DNA of 64,000 nt, from assembly GCA_964490015.1 (NCBI GenBank), contig CAZBBA010000013.1:1-64000 (forward strand), written 5' to 3'. Source of the stretch: Perlabentimonas sp964490015. GTDB taxonomy: Bacteria; Bacteroidota; Bacteroidia; Bacteroidales; Tenuifilaceae. Both the position numbers and the translations under genes were made by a program. Positions 7,829-16,264 of the stretch are shown here, in pieces. The notes beneath the pieces were generated by a model. That model had not been told where the DNA came from. It ran no database searches and was given only the letters and a program-made list of their open reading frames with translations. Positions within the stretch are counted from its first letter, which is position 1; every line of letters starts with the position of its first letter.

Positions 7829-9439
7829 TTAAAATCCTGTTCCAAATTTACCCCAGTACTCGTCTTCCAGTTCCTTCCAGCGCAGCATGGTGGCTCCCGT
7901 AAAGTCGCGGGTGTAAAGGGTTAGCATCTTTTGGATTTCCTCGTTTCTTTTCTCCTTTGCCAAGTTTTGAGCCCTCTGCTCAAGGTGTGCAATCTCCAGG
8001 GTAGCTTTACTCTCGAAATGAGCAACCTCTTCCATCATCCCCTTGCGGGTATCCTGCCAGGCTATGGTGGCCAGCCTGTTGGCCTTACGGTAATGCCATA
8101 ATGCAGCATCGGTGCGATGGCGCTTTTGTCCGCAGTAGTTAAAACTCTCGGGCAGCTCAGTTGTGCCTGAGAAGATAGGAATTCTTGGGCTTTGCCCGGG
8201 GTTGTCGAACGAAAACCAGGCCACGCCTCCAACCTCGTTGGGGAGCCAATCGCGCAGCTGGATAATATGCGAGTACGAACACCACGACACGGCTACAGTT
8301 CGGTAGAATTCAACGGCATCTTTGTTGAGGTAGCTGTACAGATTTCGGGCATTTCCTGTAAGCCAAGGATGTGCCATTGGCGATATTATGGTGTCCTCGC
8401 CAATTACCTCCCTTTTGTCGTTGTAAGTTTTCTTTATCGACTTAAGGTTTTTGGTTATATCGTACTTGGTGCCCTCGTAGGTTTCGCGGTATAGCGCAAT
8501 CACATCGTGAACTGATATTTTCTTGTCGGGTTTAACGGAGAAAGGTAGCTCATCGGCCTCGTAGTTTAGATTTAGCGAGGGAGCAACAGCATTAAGCACA
8601 AAAAAGTCGCGGATGGCAAAGGGTTTTTTACCCGATCCGTATGCTTGCCAGAATTTAAAGGTTGACTTCCCATCCCAAAAGCCCATCTTTATGGCCACCT
8701 CAAAAACATTGTCGGAGGCCATAAAGTGGTTCTTATCCTTTAGGTTGATTTCACCAATTCGGGGAATGTTTGCCGAAATTCCCACGTGATCGTCGGGGAT
8801 TCGCTGGGCTGCCCATACTCCGCCAATCTTATCGGGGCCCTCACCAAAAATCTCCATTTGCCAAACCTCCTTGGTGTCGGCAATGGTGATACACTCACCC
8901 CAGTCGCCGTAGCCATAATCCTTGATAAGTTTACCAATAAGATTTATGGCATCGCGGGCGGTTGAGCATCGTTGCAAGGCAATACGCTGTAGTTCCTCAA
9001 TCAGGAACATGCCATTTTCGTTTACTAGTTCCTTTTTCCCCGTAATGGTTGTTTCACCAATGGCTAGTTGCTTCTCGTTCATGCTTGGATAAGCAGTATT
9101 GAGGAAGGTGAAGGTTTCCTTTGCTTGAGGAATCTCGCCAACCTTTTTCACGTTACGCATATCCCACGGCGTTTCGGTTTTGAGTAGACCCTTGTAGATG
9201 GCGGTAACCGTATCGCGCTCATACTTTTGCCCATTTTCAATGGTTACCCAGGTGCGGTAACGTCCATCGCAGGTGTGGCTGGTAATAACCGAGCCATCGG
9301 TTGAGGCTTTTTTGCCAACCAGAATGCTGGTACACGACTCGCCAAAGTAGGGGTCGTTTACCTGATCGAAAATGCTTTGAGCCGTTGAGATTTGAAGCGA
9401 TGATAATACCGCCAATAACAAAAGGGGAACTCTTCTCAT
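7829..9439 (-). CDS. Secreted C69 family dipeptidase
   Basis: N-terminal-nucleophile peptidase of family C69 (dipeptidase A type), which cleaves dipeptides. I chose the ATG at 9439 because it opens directly onto a signal peptide (MRRVPLLLLAVLSS, predicted cut STA|Q). A longer frame to 9544 adds 35 residues without signal character. The protein is then 536 aa. The likely nucleophile is Cys36 in GESCTSILVGKKAS, and the DGS segment that follows is typical. In this family maturation exposes the Cys as N-terminal residue, so processing beyond the signal peptide is expected. The C-terminus is a long charged helical region. It presumably acts in the periplasm on peptide uptake or peptidoglycan-derived peptides. 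Confidence 0.88.
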   Translation of the reverse strand: MRRVPLLLLAVLSSLQISTAQSIFDQVNDPYFGESCTSILVGKKASTDGSVITSHTCDGRYRTWVTIENGQKYERDTVTAIYKGLLKTETPWDMRNVKKVGEIPQAKETFTFLNTAYPSMNEKQLAIGETTITGKKELVNENGMFLIEELQRIALQRCSTARDAINLIGKLIKDYGYGDWGECITIADTKEVWQMEIFGEGPDKIGGVWAAQRIPDDHVGISANIPRIGEINLKDKNHFMASDNVFEVAIKMGFWDGKSTFKFWQAYGSGKKPFAIRDFFVLNAVAPSLNLNYEADELPFSVKPDKKISVHDVIALYRETYEGTKYDITKNLKSIKKTYNDKREVIGEDTIISPMAHPWLTGNARNLYSYLNKDAVEFYRTVAVSWCSYSHIIQLRDWLPNEVGGVAWFSFDNPGQSPRIPIFSGTTELPESFNYCGQKRHRTDAALWHYRKANRLATIAWQDTRKGMMEEVAHFESKATLEIAHLEQRAQNLAKEKRNEEIQKMLTLYTRDFTGATMLRWKELEDEYWGKFGTGF

Positions 9440-9655
9440 GTTTGGTGTAGGGTTTGTTAAACGTAGGGTTGTTAATAGTTTCATTAATCTATAGACACCA
9501 ACCCCCTGACAGGGTTTAAATTCTGCCCCTTGATGTTTCTCCATCGAAATTTAGAAGTGTTAACTTTTTAGCTAAAAATTACTGTTTTGATGGATTATTA
9601 GTCAAAAACCTGCTAATTTTGAAACCATTAAAAACCAACTATAAACTCTTGCAGT

Positions 9656-10591
9656 ATGAATATCCTTACAACTAGCAACATCGAGAAGCGTTACGCGAAC
9701 CACCTGGCGCTCGACGATGTAAGCGTCACGGTTCCCGAGGGTAGCATCTATGGTCTCCTTGGGCCAAATGGAGCTGGGAAAACAACGCTTATCCGCATTA
9801 TTAATCAGATTACCGGCCCCGATAAAGGGCAGGTGGAGTACAACGGTCGGCCCATGAAAGCCGACGATATCTACAAGATTGGCTACCTGCCCGAGGAGCG
9901 AGGCCTTTACAAGAAGATGAAGGTAGGCGAGCATGCCCTATACCTAGCCCGGCTTAAGGGCTTAAGCCGTCACGAGGCCATGAAAAGACTAAAGCATTGG
10001 TTTGTAAAGATGGAGATTCAAGGCTGGTGGGACAAGAAGATTGAGGAACTCTCCAAGGGTATGGCCCAGAAGATTCAGTTTGTGGTTACCGTTATCCACG
10101 AGCCAAACCTGTTAATTTTCGATGAGCCTTTCAGCGGGTTCGACCCCATTAACGCCAACCTGATAAAGAACGAAATTCTTGACCTGAAGAAGAATGGTGC
10201 TACCGTAATCTTCTCAACTCACAATATGGGTTCTGTTGAGGAGATGTGCGACCATATCACGCTAATAAACAAGTCGAAGAATATCCTCAGCGGCCCAATT
10301 GAGAAGATTAGGCAGGACTATGGCAGCAATGTGTACGAGTTTGCGCTTAAGGGCGATATGGAAAAGGTGAAGGAGAACCTGGGTGGCAACTACGAGTTGG
10401 TAAGCCATAAGGAGGACTCCGGGTTGGTAAAGGCGAATATTAAAGTCCACAACTACTCCGAGGACAATAGACTGCTCCAGCAGATTATCCCAGTTGCCGA
10501 GATTCTAGGGTTCAGGCAGGTAGTGCCTAGCATGAACGATATCTTTATCCAAGTGGTACAAGAGTATAACAAAGCCCATGGGCTTAAGTAA
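9656..10591 (+). CDS. ABC transporter ATP-binding protein, NatA type
   Basis: A 311-aa ATPase subunit of an ABC-2 exporter. It has Walker A GPNGAGKT (36-43), the signature ELSKGMAQK and Walker B LLIFDEPFSGFDP. The SKGMxQK form of the signature is typical of the Nat/YhaQ group of exporters. The C-terminal third carries the extra domain common in this group (DUF4162-like). The permease gene follows 25 bp downstream, so the pair makes one exporter. The substrate cannot be told from sequence: sodium, antibiotic or lipid are all represented among relatives. A TAATTTTG box at 9614-9621 is a possible -7 element. Confidence 0.9.
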   Translation: MNILTTSNIEKRYANHLALDDVSVTVPEGSIYGLLGPNGAGKTTLIRIINQITGPDKGQVEYNGRPMKADDIYKIGYLPEERGLYKKMKVGEHALYLARLKGLSRHEAMKRLKHWFVKMEIQGWWDKKIEELSKGMAQKIQFVVTVIHEPNLLIFDEPFSGFDPINANLIKNEILDLKKNGATVIFSTHNMGSVEEMCDHITLINKSKNILSGPIEKIRQDYGSNVYEFALKGDMEKVKENLGGNYELVSHKEDSGLVKANIKVHNYSEDNRLLQQIIPVAEILGFRQVVPSMNDIFIQVVQEYNKAHGLK

Positions 10592-10616
10592 CTATCACCC
10601 TGAAAAACATTAAGCA

Positions 10617-11972
10617 ATGAACAAGATATTACTAGTACTAGAGCGCGAATTCCTGACCAGGGTTAGGAAAAAGTCGTTCATCATAATGACCATTTTAACC
10701 CCAATTCTATTTGCTGGTATTGCCGTGGTGCCCGCCATTGTTGCCTCTATGGGCGATAAGAACGAGCGGAACATTGCGGTAATCGACGAGGCCGGAATAT
10801 TTGAGGGTAAAATTGCCGAAACCGAGTACCTTAAGTTCACTTTTCTCGATGATGTAACCGTTGATGAGGCCAAGGATACCTTTTTCGAGTCGGACTTCTA
10901 CGCTGTGCTTTTCATTGGCAAAGCCATAGCAAACACTCCCGATGCTGTTGTGCTTTACTCCGATACGCAGCCCTCCATCGATATCACCTCGCATATTTCC
11001 AGCGCGCTACGCAACGAGATTGAATCACAGAAGCTGTTGGCATACAATATCGAGAATTTGGATGAGATTATGAAGAACATCAAAACCTCGGTTCGTGTGC
11101 GTACCATTAAGTGGACAAAGAGCGGCGAGGCCAAGGAGAGCTCCACCGAGCTAGCCATGGGGTTGGCCTACATCCTCAGTTTTATGGTGTACATGCTGAT
11201 TTTCCTCTTTGGAACTCAGGTTATGCGTGGGGTAATTGAGGAGAAGAGTAGCCGTATTGTGGAGGTTATTGTTTCGTCGGTGAAGCCCTTTGAGCTGATG
11301 ATGGGAAAAATTCTGGGTATCGCTGCGGTTAGCCTAGTTCAAATCTTACTTTGGATTGTGTTAACCTTTGGGCTGGTGACGTTAGCCAATTCATTTCTTC
11401 TCGACAAACCCCAACAACTTAACACGCAGAAGGAGGCTATTACTAACATTATGGAGCAGCAGGGTGGAGCAGTTCAGCCTGCACCTATTATTAGTGAGGG
11501 TGATGCTGTTGCAGGTAAGATAATGACTGCACTTTCGAACGTTAACTTCTACTACATTATTGGCTGGTTTGTGTTCTTTTTCCTTGGTGGTTATCTTCTC
11601 TACGCGGCCATGTTTGCTGCTGTGGGTTCGGCAGTAGACAACGAGGCCGATACCCAGCAGCTGGTTATGCCCATTACCATCCCGTTGATTCTGGGCTTAA
11701 TTGTAATGGTCAGCACATTTACAGCGCCCGAGAAAGCGGCAACGCTACTTTTCTGGTTCTCCATTATTCCGTTCACATCGCCCATTGTGATGATTACCCG
11801 TTTGCCCTACGAGCCCCCCATGTGGGAGGTGCTTCTTTCGGCAGGGTTGCTAGTGGTCACTTTTATTGCTATTACTTGGCTGGCTGGCAAGATCTACCGT
11901 ACGGGCATTCTCCTGTACGGCAAAAAGCACTCGTGGGCCGAGATGTGGAAGTGGATTAGGTATAAAAATTAA
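10617..11972 (+). CDS. ABC-2 type permease, NatB type
   Basis: A 451-aa membrane subunit partnering the preceding ATPase. The first helix (about residues 22-44) is followed by a large extracytoplasmic domain (about 45-175). A block of further helices then runs to the C-terminus, with one loop around 270-300 rich in Gln. The EEKSSRIVEVIVSSVKPFELMMGKI motif region is the coupling segment typical of NatB/YhaP permeases. The gene ends 30 bp before a perfect 27-bp inverted repeat. Confidence 0.88.
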   Translation: MNKILLVLEREFLTRVRKKSFIIMTILTPILFAGIAVVPAIVASMGDKNERNIAVIDEAGIFEGKIAETEYLKFTFLDDVTVDEAKDTFFESDFYAVLFIGKAIANTPDAVVLYSDTQPSIDITSHISSALRNEIESQKLLAYNIENLDEIMKNIKTSVRVRTIKWTKSGEAKESSTELAMGLAYILSFMVYMLIFLFGTQVMRGVIEEKSSRIVEVIVSSVKPFELMMGKILGIAAVSLVQILLWIVLTFGLVTLANSFLLDKPQQLNTQKEAITNIMEQQGGAVQPAPIISEGDAVAGKIMTALSNVNFYYIIGWFVFFFLGGYLLYAAMFAAVGSAVDNEADTQQLVMPITIPLILGLIVMVSTFTAPEKAATLLFWFSIIPFTSPIVMITRLPYEPPMWEVLLSAGLLVVTFIAITWLAGKIYRTGILLYGKKHSWAEMWKWIRYKN

Positions 11973-12001
11973 GGCAATAGTTGCTTAGGATTTTCTAAGT
12001 A

Positions 12002-12060
12002 AGTTACAATAAGGGAGGGGGCGTTTTGTATCGCAAAACGCCCCCTCCCTTATTGTAACT
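12002..12060. terminator. Perfect 27-bp inverted repeat, bidirectional terminator
   Basis: Arms 12002-12028 and 12034-12060 are exact reverse complements over 27 bases, with a 5-nt loop (TATCG). The stem carries a GGGAGGGGGCG core and an outer AT-rich segment. It sits between the convergent permease and receiver genes, 30 and 8 bp from their stops, so it almost certainly terminates both. Confidence 0.85.
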
Positions 12061-12068
12061 ACTTCATT

Positions 12069-12440
12069 TTATTTGTTGCTACTTACGACTTCGTCAAGAG
12101 TTCTCCTTATGGAATCTAAATCAAAAGGTTTGCATAAATACTTGTGTATGATGTTGTTTTTTAGAGCATTGATGATTTCAATGGTGATATCGTAACCTGT
12201 AAGAATGATATATGTTTTATTGGGAAATAAATTTCTAGCATAACCGATAAACTCTAACCCATTCATCTCTGGCATCTTCATATCGCTAATTACTATAGAA
12301 ATATCATTGTTTAACTTCAACTTATCTAGCCCTTGGTATCCTGAGTCTGCTGTAATTATTTTGAATTTATCCTCAAATAGGATTTCAAAAAGTTCAAGGT
12401 TTATGGGTTCGTCATCAACGTATAAAATGATTGGTTTCAT
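12069..12440 (-). CDS. Stand-alone response regulator receiver protein
   Basis: A 123-aa CheY-like receiver with no output domain. The acidic pair DDE is at 10-12, the phosphoacceptor Asp lies in VISDMKMPEMNG (about residue 53), the switch Thr is in IILTGYD (about 80), and the Lys is in LCKPFD (about 104). It starts 14 bp downstream of the sensor kinase stop and is presumably its phosphorylation partner. Lacking a DNA-binding or enzymatic domain, it must act by protein contact or as a phosphate relay. The reading frame is visibly richer in A/T than the ABC genes next to it. Confidence 0.9.
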   Translation of the reverse strand: MKPIILYVDDEPINLELFEILFEDKFKIITADSGYQGLDKLKLNNDISIVISDMKMPEMNGLEFIGYARNLFPNKTYIILTGYDITIEIINALKNNIIHKYLCKPFDLDSIRRTLDEVVSSNK

Positions 12441-12454
12441 GCTTTTTGTTCAAA

Positions 12455-15223
12455 TTATTCTTTAATAGGTAGTATGATGTTTGCTGTGGTTCCGGTATTT
12501 GGATGGGAATAAAACTCTAGAGTTCCTTCATGCTCTTCAATAATACTAAGCGTAATGGAAAGACCAAGACCAGTTCCCTTTCCAGGATCCCTTGTTGTGA
12601 AAAAGGGGTCAGTTATTTTTGTTAAGTTTTCAGGGTCTATGCCGCATCCAGTATCGGTAACTGATATTAGTGTTTTTTTGTTTTCAACTTTTGTAGAAAT
12701 GGAAATTTTACCCTTACCGGATATTGCTTGTATGGCATTTTGAAGGATATTTAGTATTGCTTGGTGAAGTTTGCCTTCATTTCCCATAATTGTGAGTTGT
12801 GTATTACAATAATCTCTGTCAATTAGAATTCTGTCATGAATGTCTTTGCTTAACATTATAAGACAGTTGTCTATTATTGAGTGAATATCTAATTCGCAAT
12901 TTGGCAACTCATCCTTTCGGCTATAACGGTTTAAACTTTGTACAATTTGGGAGGCCCGTCTAACACCTTCGTTTATCGCCTTTATCATAGGTATAAGCGG
13001 TTCTATATGTTCCGGTATTTTTTTGTCAAGATACATTTCAATACCCATAATTCCCCCGTTAATAAAGTTAAGCGGATTGTTTATCTCGTGCGAAACGCCA
13101 GCCGCTAATACTCCTAACGAAGCCATTTTCTCCGATCGGATTAGTTGACGCTGTGCCTCTTGCAATTGGTCGAGTGTAGCTTGCAACATGGCTCTTTGCT
13201 CCAGTAGTTCATCATTAGCTGCTGTTAACTCCTCGTTGGAGGCCTCCAACTCCTCTGTACGTTCCTTAACAAGGATTTCTAGATGATTCTTGTAGTCTTC
13301 CAGCTGTTTGGTAATTCGTTTTTGTTCCGTAATGTCTAGAAACGCTCCAACAAGTCCGGCAGGGCTCCCCTTTTCATCTAAAAAAACATCTTTGGCAAAT
13401 ATTACATCACGCGTTTCCCCTTCCTTGTTCTTTACCCTGAACTCGTATACCTGATGCTCTGGGTTTTTAATCAGTTCAACATCTTTCTGATGATACTCTT
13501 CTGCCATTTCGCTCGGCCAAAGCTGATGAACGGTTTTCCCCTCCAACTCTTTTGTACTAATCCCCATTACCTCGGTAAATGCCTTGTTGCAGCCCAGGTA
13601 AACTCCATTTTTGTCCTTATAGAAAACTGGAACAGGTATTGCAGTAAGGAGTGTTTCTATGAAATTTGATTGCTTTTGAAGTTTATCCTCCCAGAGTTTT
13701 CTGTCAGTAATATCGCGAACAAATGCGACAAGTAAAGATTGATCACTTGGATGGTCAAAGCATTTTAAGCGGACTTCAGCACTAAAAAGTTTTCCATTTA
13801 ATGTTATATGTTGCCATTCAAATGTTTTAACCTCGTCTCTCGTCATCGCATTAATTATCCGATTGGCAATTTCCTCAGAGGGTTCACCATTAGGTTGAAC
13901 GGCGGGTGATAGGCTATAAATTTTTTTCCCGATTAGGGACTTCATAGAGCCATCAAATACTCGGCAGGTGCTCTGGTTACAATCAACTATTGTTAAGTTG
14001 TGAAGTAAATAGATAGCATCGGGACTGGTTTCAAATAGGTTTAAATATCTAGACTGCTCGCGCCGTATACTTTGGTTTTGCTCTTCAATTACCGTGAGGT
14101 AACTATTGATCTCCATGGCAAGTAGCCCAATCTCATCATTTCTGAAAATTGGGAGTGGTTCCTTCAGGCCCAAGCGTGAATTCATGTCTATTGTACTAAT
14201 CATTGCTTCAACGGGCTGGGTCAGCCTTTTGCTTAATGCAAATGCAATGATTATAGTAGTGAAAAAAATTAACAGAATTGAACCATAGGAAACGTATCTG
14301 GCGATTTGAACTGGTTTCAGAATCTCTTTTAAATAGGCTGAGGACACAACAATCCAGTTTAGCTCATCGATTGTTTCGAAAACTGCAATTTTGCTTTTGG
14401 CTTTGGGCTCGTTGGGGTTTTGCCAATGGTACTCGATTGAACCTGAGGCACTGTTAATAATTTCGTGAACAAACTCAGTGGGGAGTTCATCTTGCTCAAA
14501 GATATTTATTCCGCTTAGGGTTGGATGAATGTAAACCCGCCCATCGGGGCCAAAAACATAAGCATATCCTCTCTCCCCGAACTTAAGGGATAGCACTGCC
14601 TCTCGAAAATCGGATGGGTTGATTAGCTCGCTAAATTCAGATCGATAGCTAGAAACTGAAATTATCCAGTCGAAAGGCTCAAAGTATGACATGTATAACG
14701 CTTTGGGACGTTCTTCCAACTCCCCTGGGTTTCGCCAGTCGTACTCCACATATCCTTCCTTCATCCTTATCTGGTCATGAATAAACGGGAAATGAGTATT
14801 GTCTGTTCCTTCAACGCCCTTCATTGGGTGAATAACAGCAATGCCCTTTGAATCTAGACAATAGATATATCCTGATGTTCCCACCTTCTGTTTTACAATG
14901 ATTTGACGCAACCTCCTTTTTGCCTCAGCGAGGGTTAGGGACCCGTTTTCGACCATCTCAAGGTGAAGCTCCGCAATTTCCCGATTCTTGTCCGCGATGG
15001 TTTTTAGGTGGTTACGAATGGATGCAGTTGCTGCTGCCTGTACGGAATTGCGCATTAGTATAGTAGTATTGGCTAGTTCGCCATAGGCTCTTTTTTTTAC
15101 CGAGGGAATAAGTAAGCCCTCAACTGAAATAAATAGAAAGATAAAAAGTGGGACAAGAGAACCGAAGAACAATAAGAGCACACGGGTTCTAAGTGATTGA
15201 TCTGCTATAAAAGGCCTCTTCAT
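12455..15223 (-). CDS. Membrane sensor histidine kinase with tandem Cache and two PAS domains
   Basis: A 922-aa inner membrane kinase. The order is: first helix (about 10-32), two successive periplasmic Cache-like modules (about 100-205 and 210-300; each has a GY-Y sequence core and ends in a DWI/NWIV segment), second helix (about 310-332), HAMP-like linker, two PAS domains (about 390-510 and 515-640), coiled coil (about 640-690), HisKA with the phosphoacceptor His in GVSHEINNPL (about 700), and HATPase with N box NILQNAIQAI, G1 DTGCGID and G2 GKGTGLGL. The Cache pair suggests sensing of a small organic molecule. Its cognate receiver follows 14 bp downstream. A CAAAGATA sequence at 15251-15258 (TATCTTTG on the coding strand) is a possible -7 box. 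Confidence 0.92.
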   Translation of the reverse strand: MKRPFIADQSLRTRVLLLFFGSLVPLFIFLFISVEGLLIPSVKKRAYGELANTTILMRNSVQAAATASIRNHLKTIADKNREIAELHLEMVENGSLTLAEAKRRLRQIIVKQKVGTSGYIYCLDSKGIAVIHPMKGVEGTDNTHFPFIHDQIRMKEGYVEYDWRNPGELEERPKALYMSYFEPFDWIISVSSYRSEFSELINPSDFREAVLSLKFGERGYAYVFGPDGRVYIHPTLSGINIFEQDELPTEFVHEIINSASGSIEYHWQNPNEPKAKSKIAVFETIDELNWIVVSSAYLKEILKPVQIARYVSYGSILLIFFTTIIIAFALSKRLTQPVEAMISTIDMNSRLGLKEPLPIFRNDEIGLLAMEINSYLTVIEEQNQSIRREQSRYLNLFETSPDAIYLLHNLTIVDCNQSTCRVFDGSMKSLIGKKIYSLSPAVQPNGEPSEEIANRIINAMTRDEVKTFEWQHITLNGKLFSAEVRLKCFDHPSDQSLLVAFVRDITDRKLWEDKLQKQSNFIETLLTAIPVPVFYKDKNGVYLGCNKAFTEVMGISTKELEGKTVHQLWPSEMAEEYHQKDVELIKNPEHQVYEFRVKNKEGETRDVIFAKDVFLDEKGSPAGLVGAFLDITEQKRITKQLEDYKNHLEILVKERTEELEASNEELTAANDELLEQRAMLQATLDQLQEAQRQLIRSEKMASLGVLAAGVSHEINNPLNFINGGIMGIEMYLDKKIPEHIEPLIPMIKAINEGVRRASQIVQSLNRYSRKDELPNCELDIHSIIDNCLIMLSKDIHDRILIDRDYCNTQLTIMGNEGKLHQAILNILQNAIQAISGKGKISISTKVENKKTLISVTDTGCGIDPENLTKITDPFFTTRDPGKGTGLGLSITLSIIEEHEGTLEFYSHPNTGTTANIILPIKE

Positions 15224-15689
15224 TGTTGTGTGCTATTTTCTCATTCTACCCAAAGATAACAAAAATATGGCATTGTATATAAGTTATTACGCAGGATTAA
15301 TCGCTTTTACCCATAGGTAATGGTTAGGGAATATGGAAAGACTTTAATCTTGCTAGGTTTATTTTAAAGAATTACTTTTCAAAAAGCTATTTTAACAAGA
15401 GCGTGGTATCGTTTGTAAACCTTAAATCAATTTCTATCGATTTTCTTCTAAATTCCGATAATACCTATCAGCTGATTGTCCCTGCTTGTTGCAGGAAGCG
15501 ACAATACAAATAATTTTGGGTACATTGGTGGGAAAAATTGATAAAAGGAGAAAATTGTTAAGCCCTTTGTTATTTTATAGCATCATCAAGCTGATGGTTA
15601 ACAACAGTTAAGGTGTGTTGTTTAGTGTTAACTGATAATGTGTTGTTCAAAACTTAAATGTAGATTTGAGTATACCAACACTTTACTTT
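15224..15689. other. 466-bp intergenic region between divergent genes
   Basis: No gene seen. It holds a possible -7 box for the kinase (15251-15258) and one for the outer membrane protein gene (TAGATTTG, 15661-15668, 21 bp before its ATG). An imperfect palindrome at 15475-15505 pairs ATTGTC with GACAAT and CCTGC with GCAGG, without a T tract. The palindrome could be an operator or a decayed terminator. Confidence 0.5.
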
Positions 15690-16196
15690 ATGAAAAAATC
15701 CATATTAATTGCTGCGTTGTGCCTAGCGGTTTCATCGCTATCGTTTTCACAGATTGGAGTTGGAGGATTTGCCAGTTTTGGTGAAGATATCCTTCCGCTT
15801 AACCTATCGTTTACTACCAATCCGTCGAAGGATTATGGCTTGACTTTTAGGCAAGGTTTTGGATTTAACTCCTCGTTCTACTACCAGCGAGCTGAGTCAA
15901 ATCTGGTGTTGAATAGAAGGTTTTTTAAGACAGATTACTCAAACTTTTTTGTGGGTCTGGGTGGAATAATGAACTATCAGCGTTTCAATAGTAAGAATTA
16001 CTTCGACTGGGGTTTTAATATACCAATAGGTGTGGAGATCTTTCCAAATCCCGAAAAACGCACGTTTGGTATTACGATTGAATCAGGATTGTTTTACAAA
16101 TCGTTTAAGCAGAGAGGAGTAATGGATCGCGATGAGAATAAGTTTGGAGGCTATGGTGGTGTTAGCCTGCATTACTATTTTGGGAAGAGTAGGTAG
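15690..16196 (+). CDS. Small outer membrane beta-barrel-like protein, function unknown
   Basis: A 168-aa secreted protein starting at the ATG at 15690, which opens a signal peptide (MKKSILIAALCLAVSSLSFS, cut before Q). The mature part is rich in aromatic residues alternating with polar ones and in Gly, with repeated short predicted strands. It resembles the 8-stranded barrels common in Bacteroidota, although the C-terminus (YYFGKSR) lacks a terminal Phe. I do not recognise a specific family. It is followed by a strong hairpin. Confidence 0.7.
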   Translation: MKKSILIAALCLAVSSLSFSQIGVGGFASFGEDILPLNLSFTTNPSKDYGLTFRQGFGFNSSFYYQRAESNLVLNRRFFKTDYSNFFVGLGGIMNYQRFNSKNYFDWGFNIPIGVEIFPNPEKRTFGITIESGLFYKSFKQRGVMDRDENKFGGYGGVSLHYYFGKSR

Positions 16197-16215
16197 TTGA
16201 GTTTTCTCAGAAACA

Positions 16216-16245
16216 AGAATGCCCCGAATAGTCTCGGGGCATTCT
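16216..16245. terminator. Bidirectional terminator hairpin
   Basis: A perfect 12-bp stem, AGAATGCCCCGA with TCGGGGCATTCT, and a 6-nt loop. It lies between the convergent outer membrane protein and tricorn-like genes. Confidence 0.85.
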
Positions 16246-16264
16246 GCAAATTAACAAAATAAGA

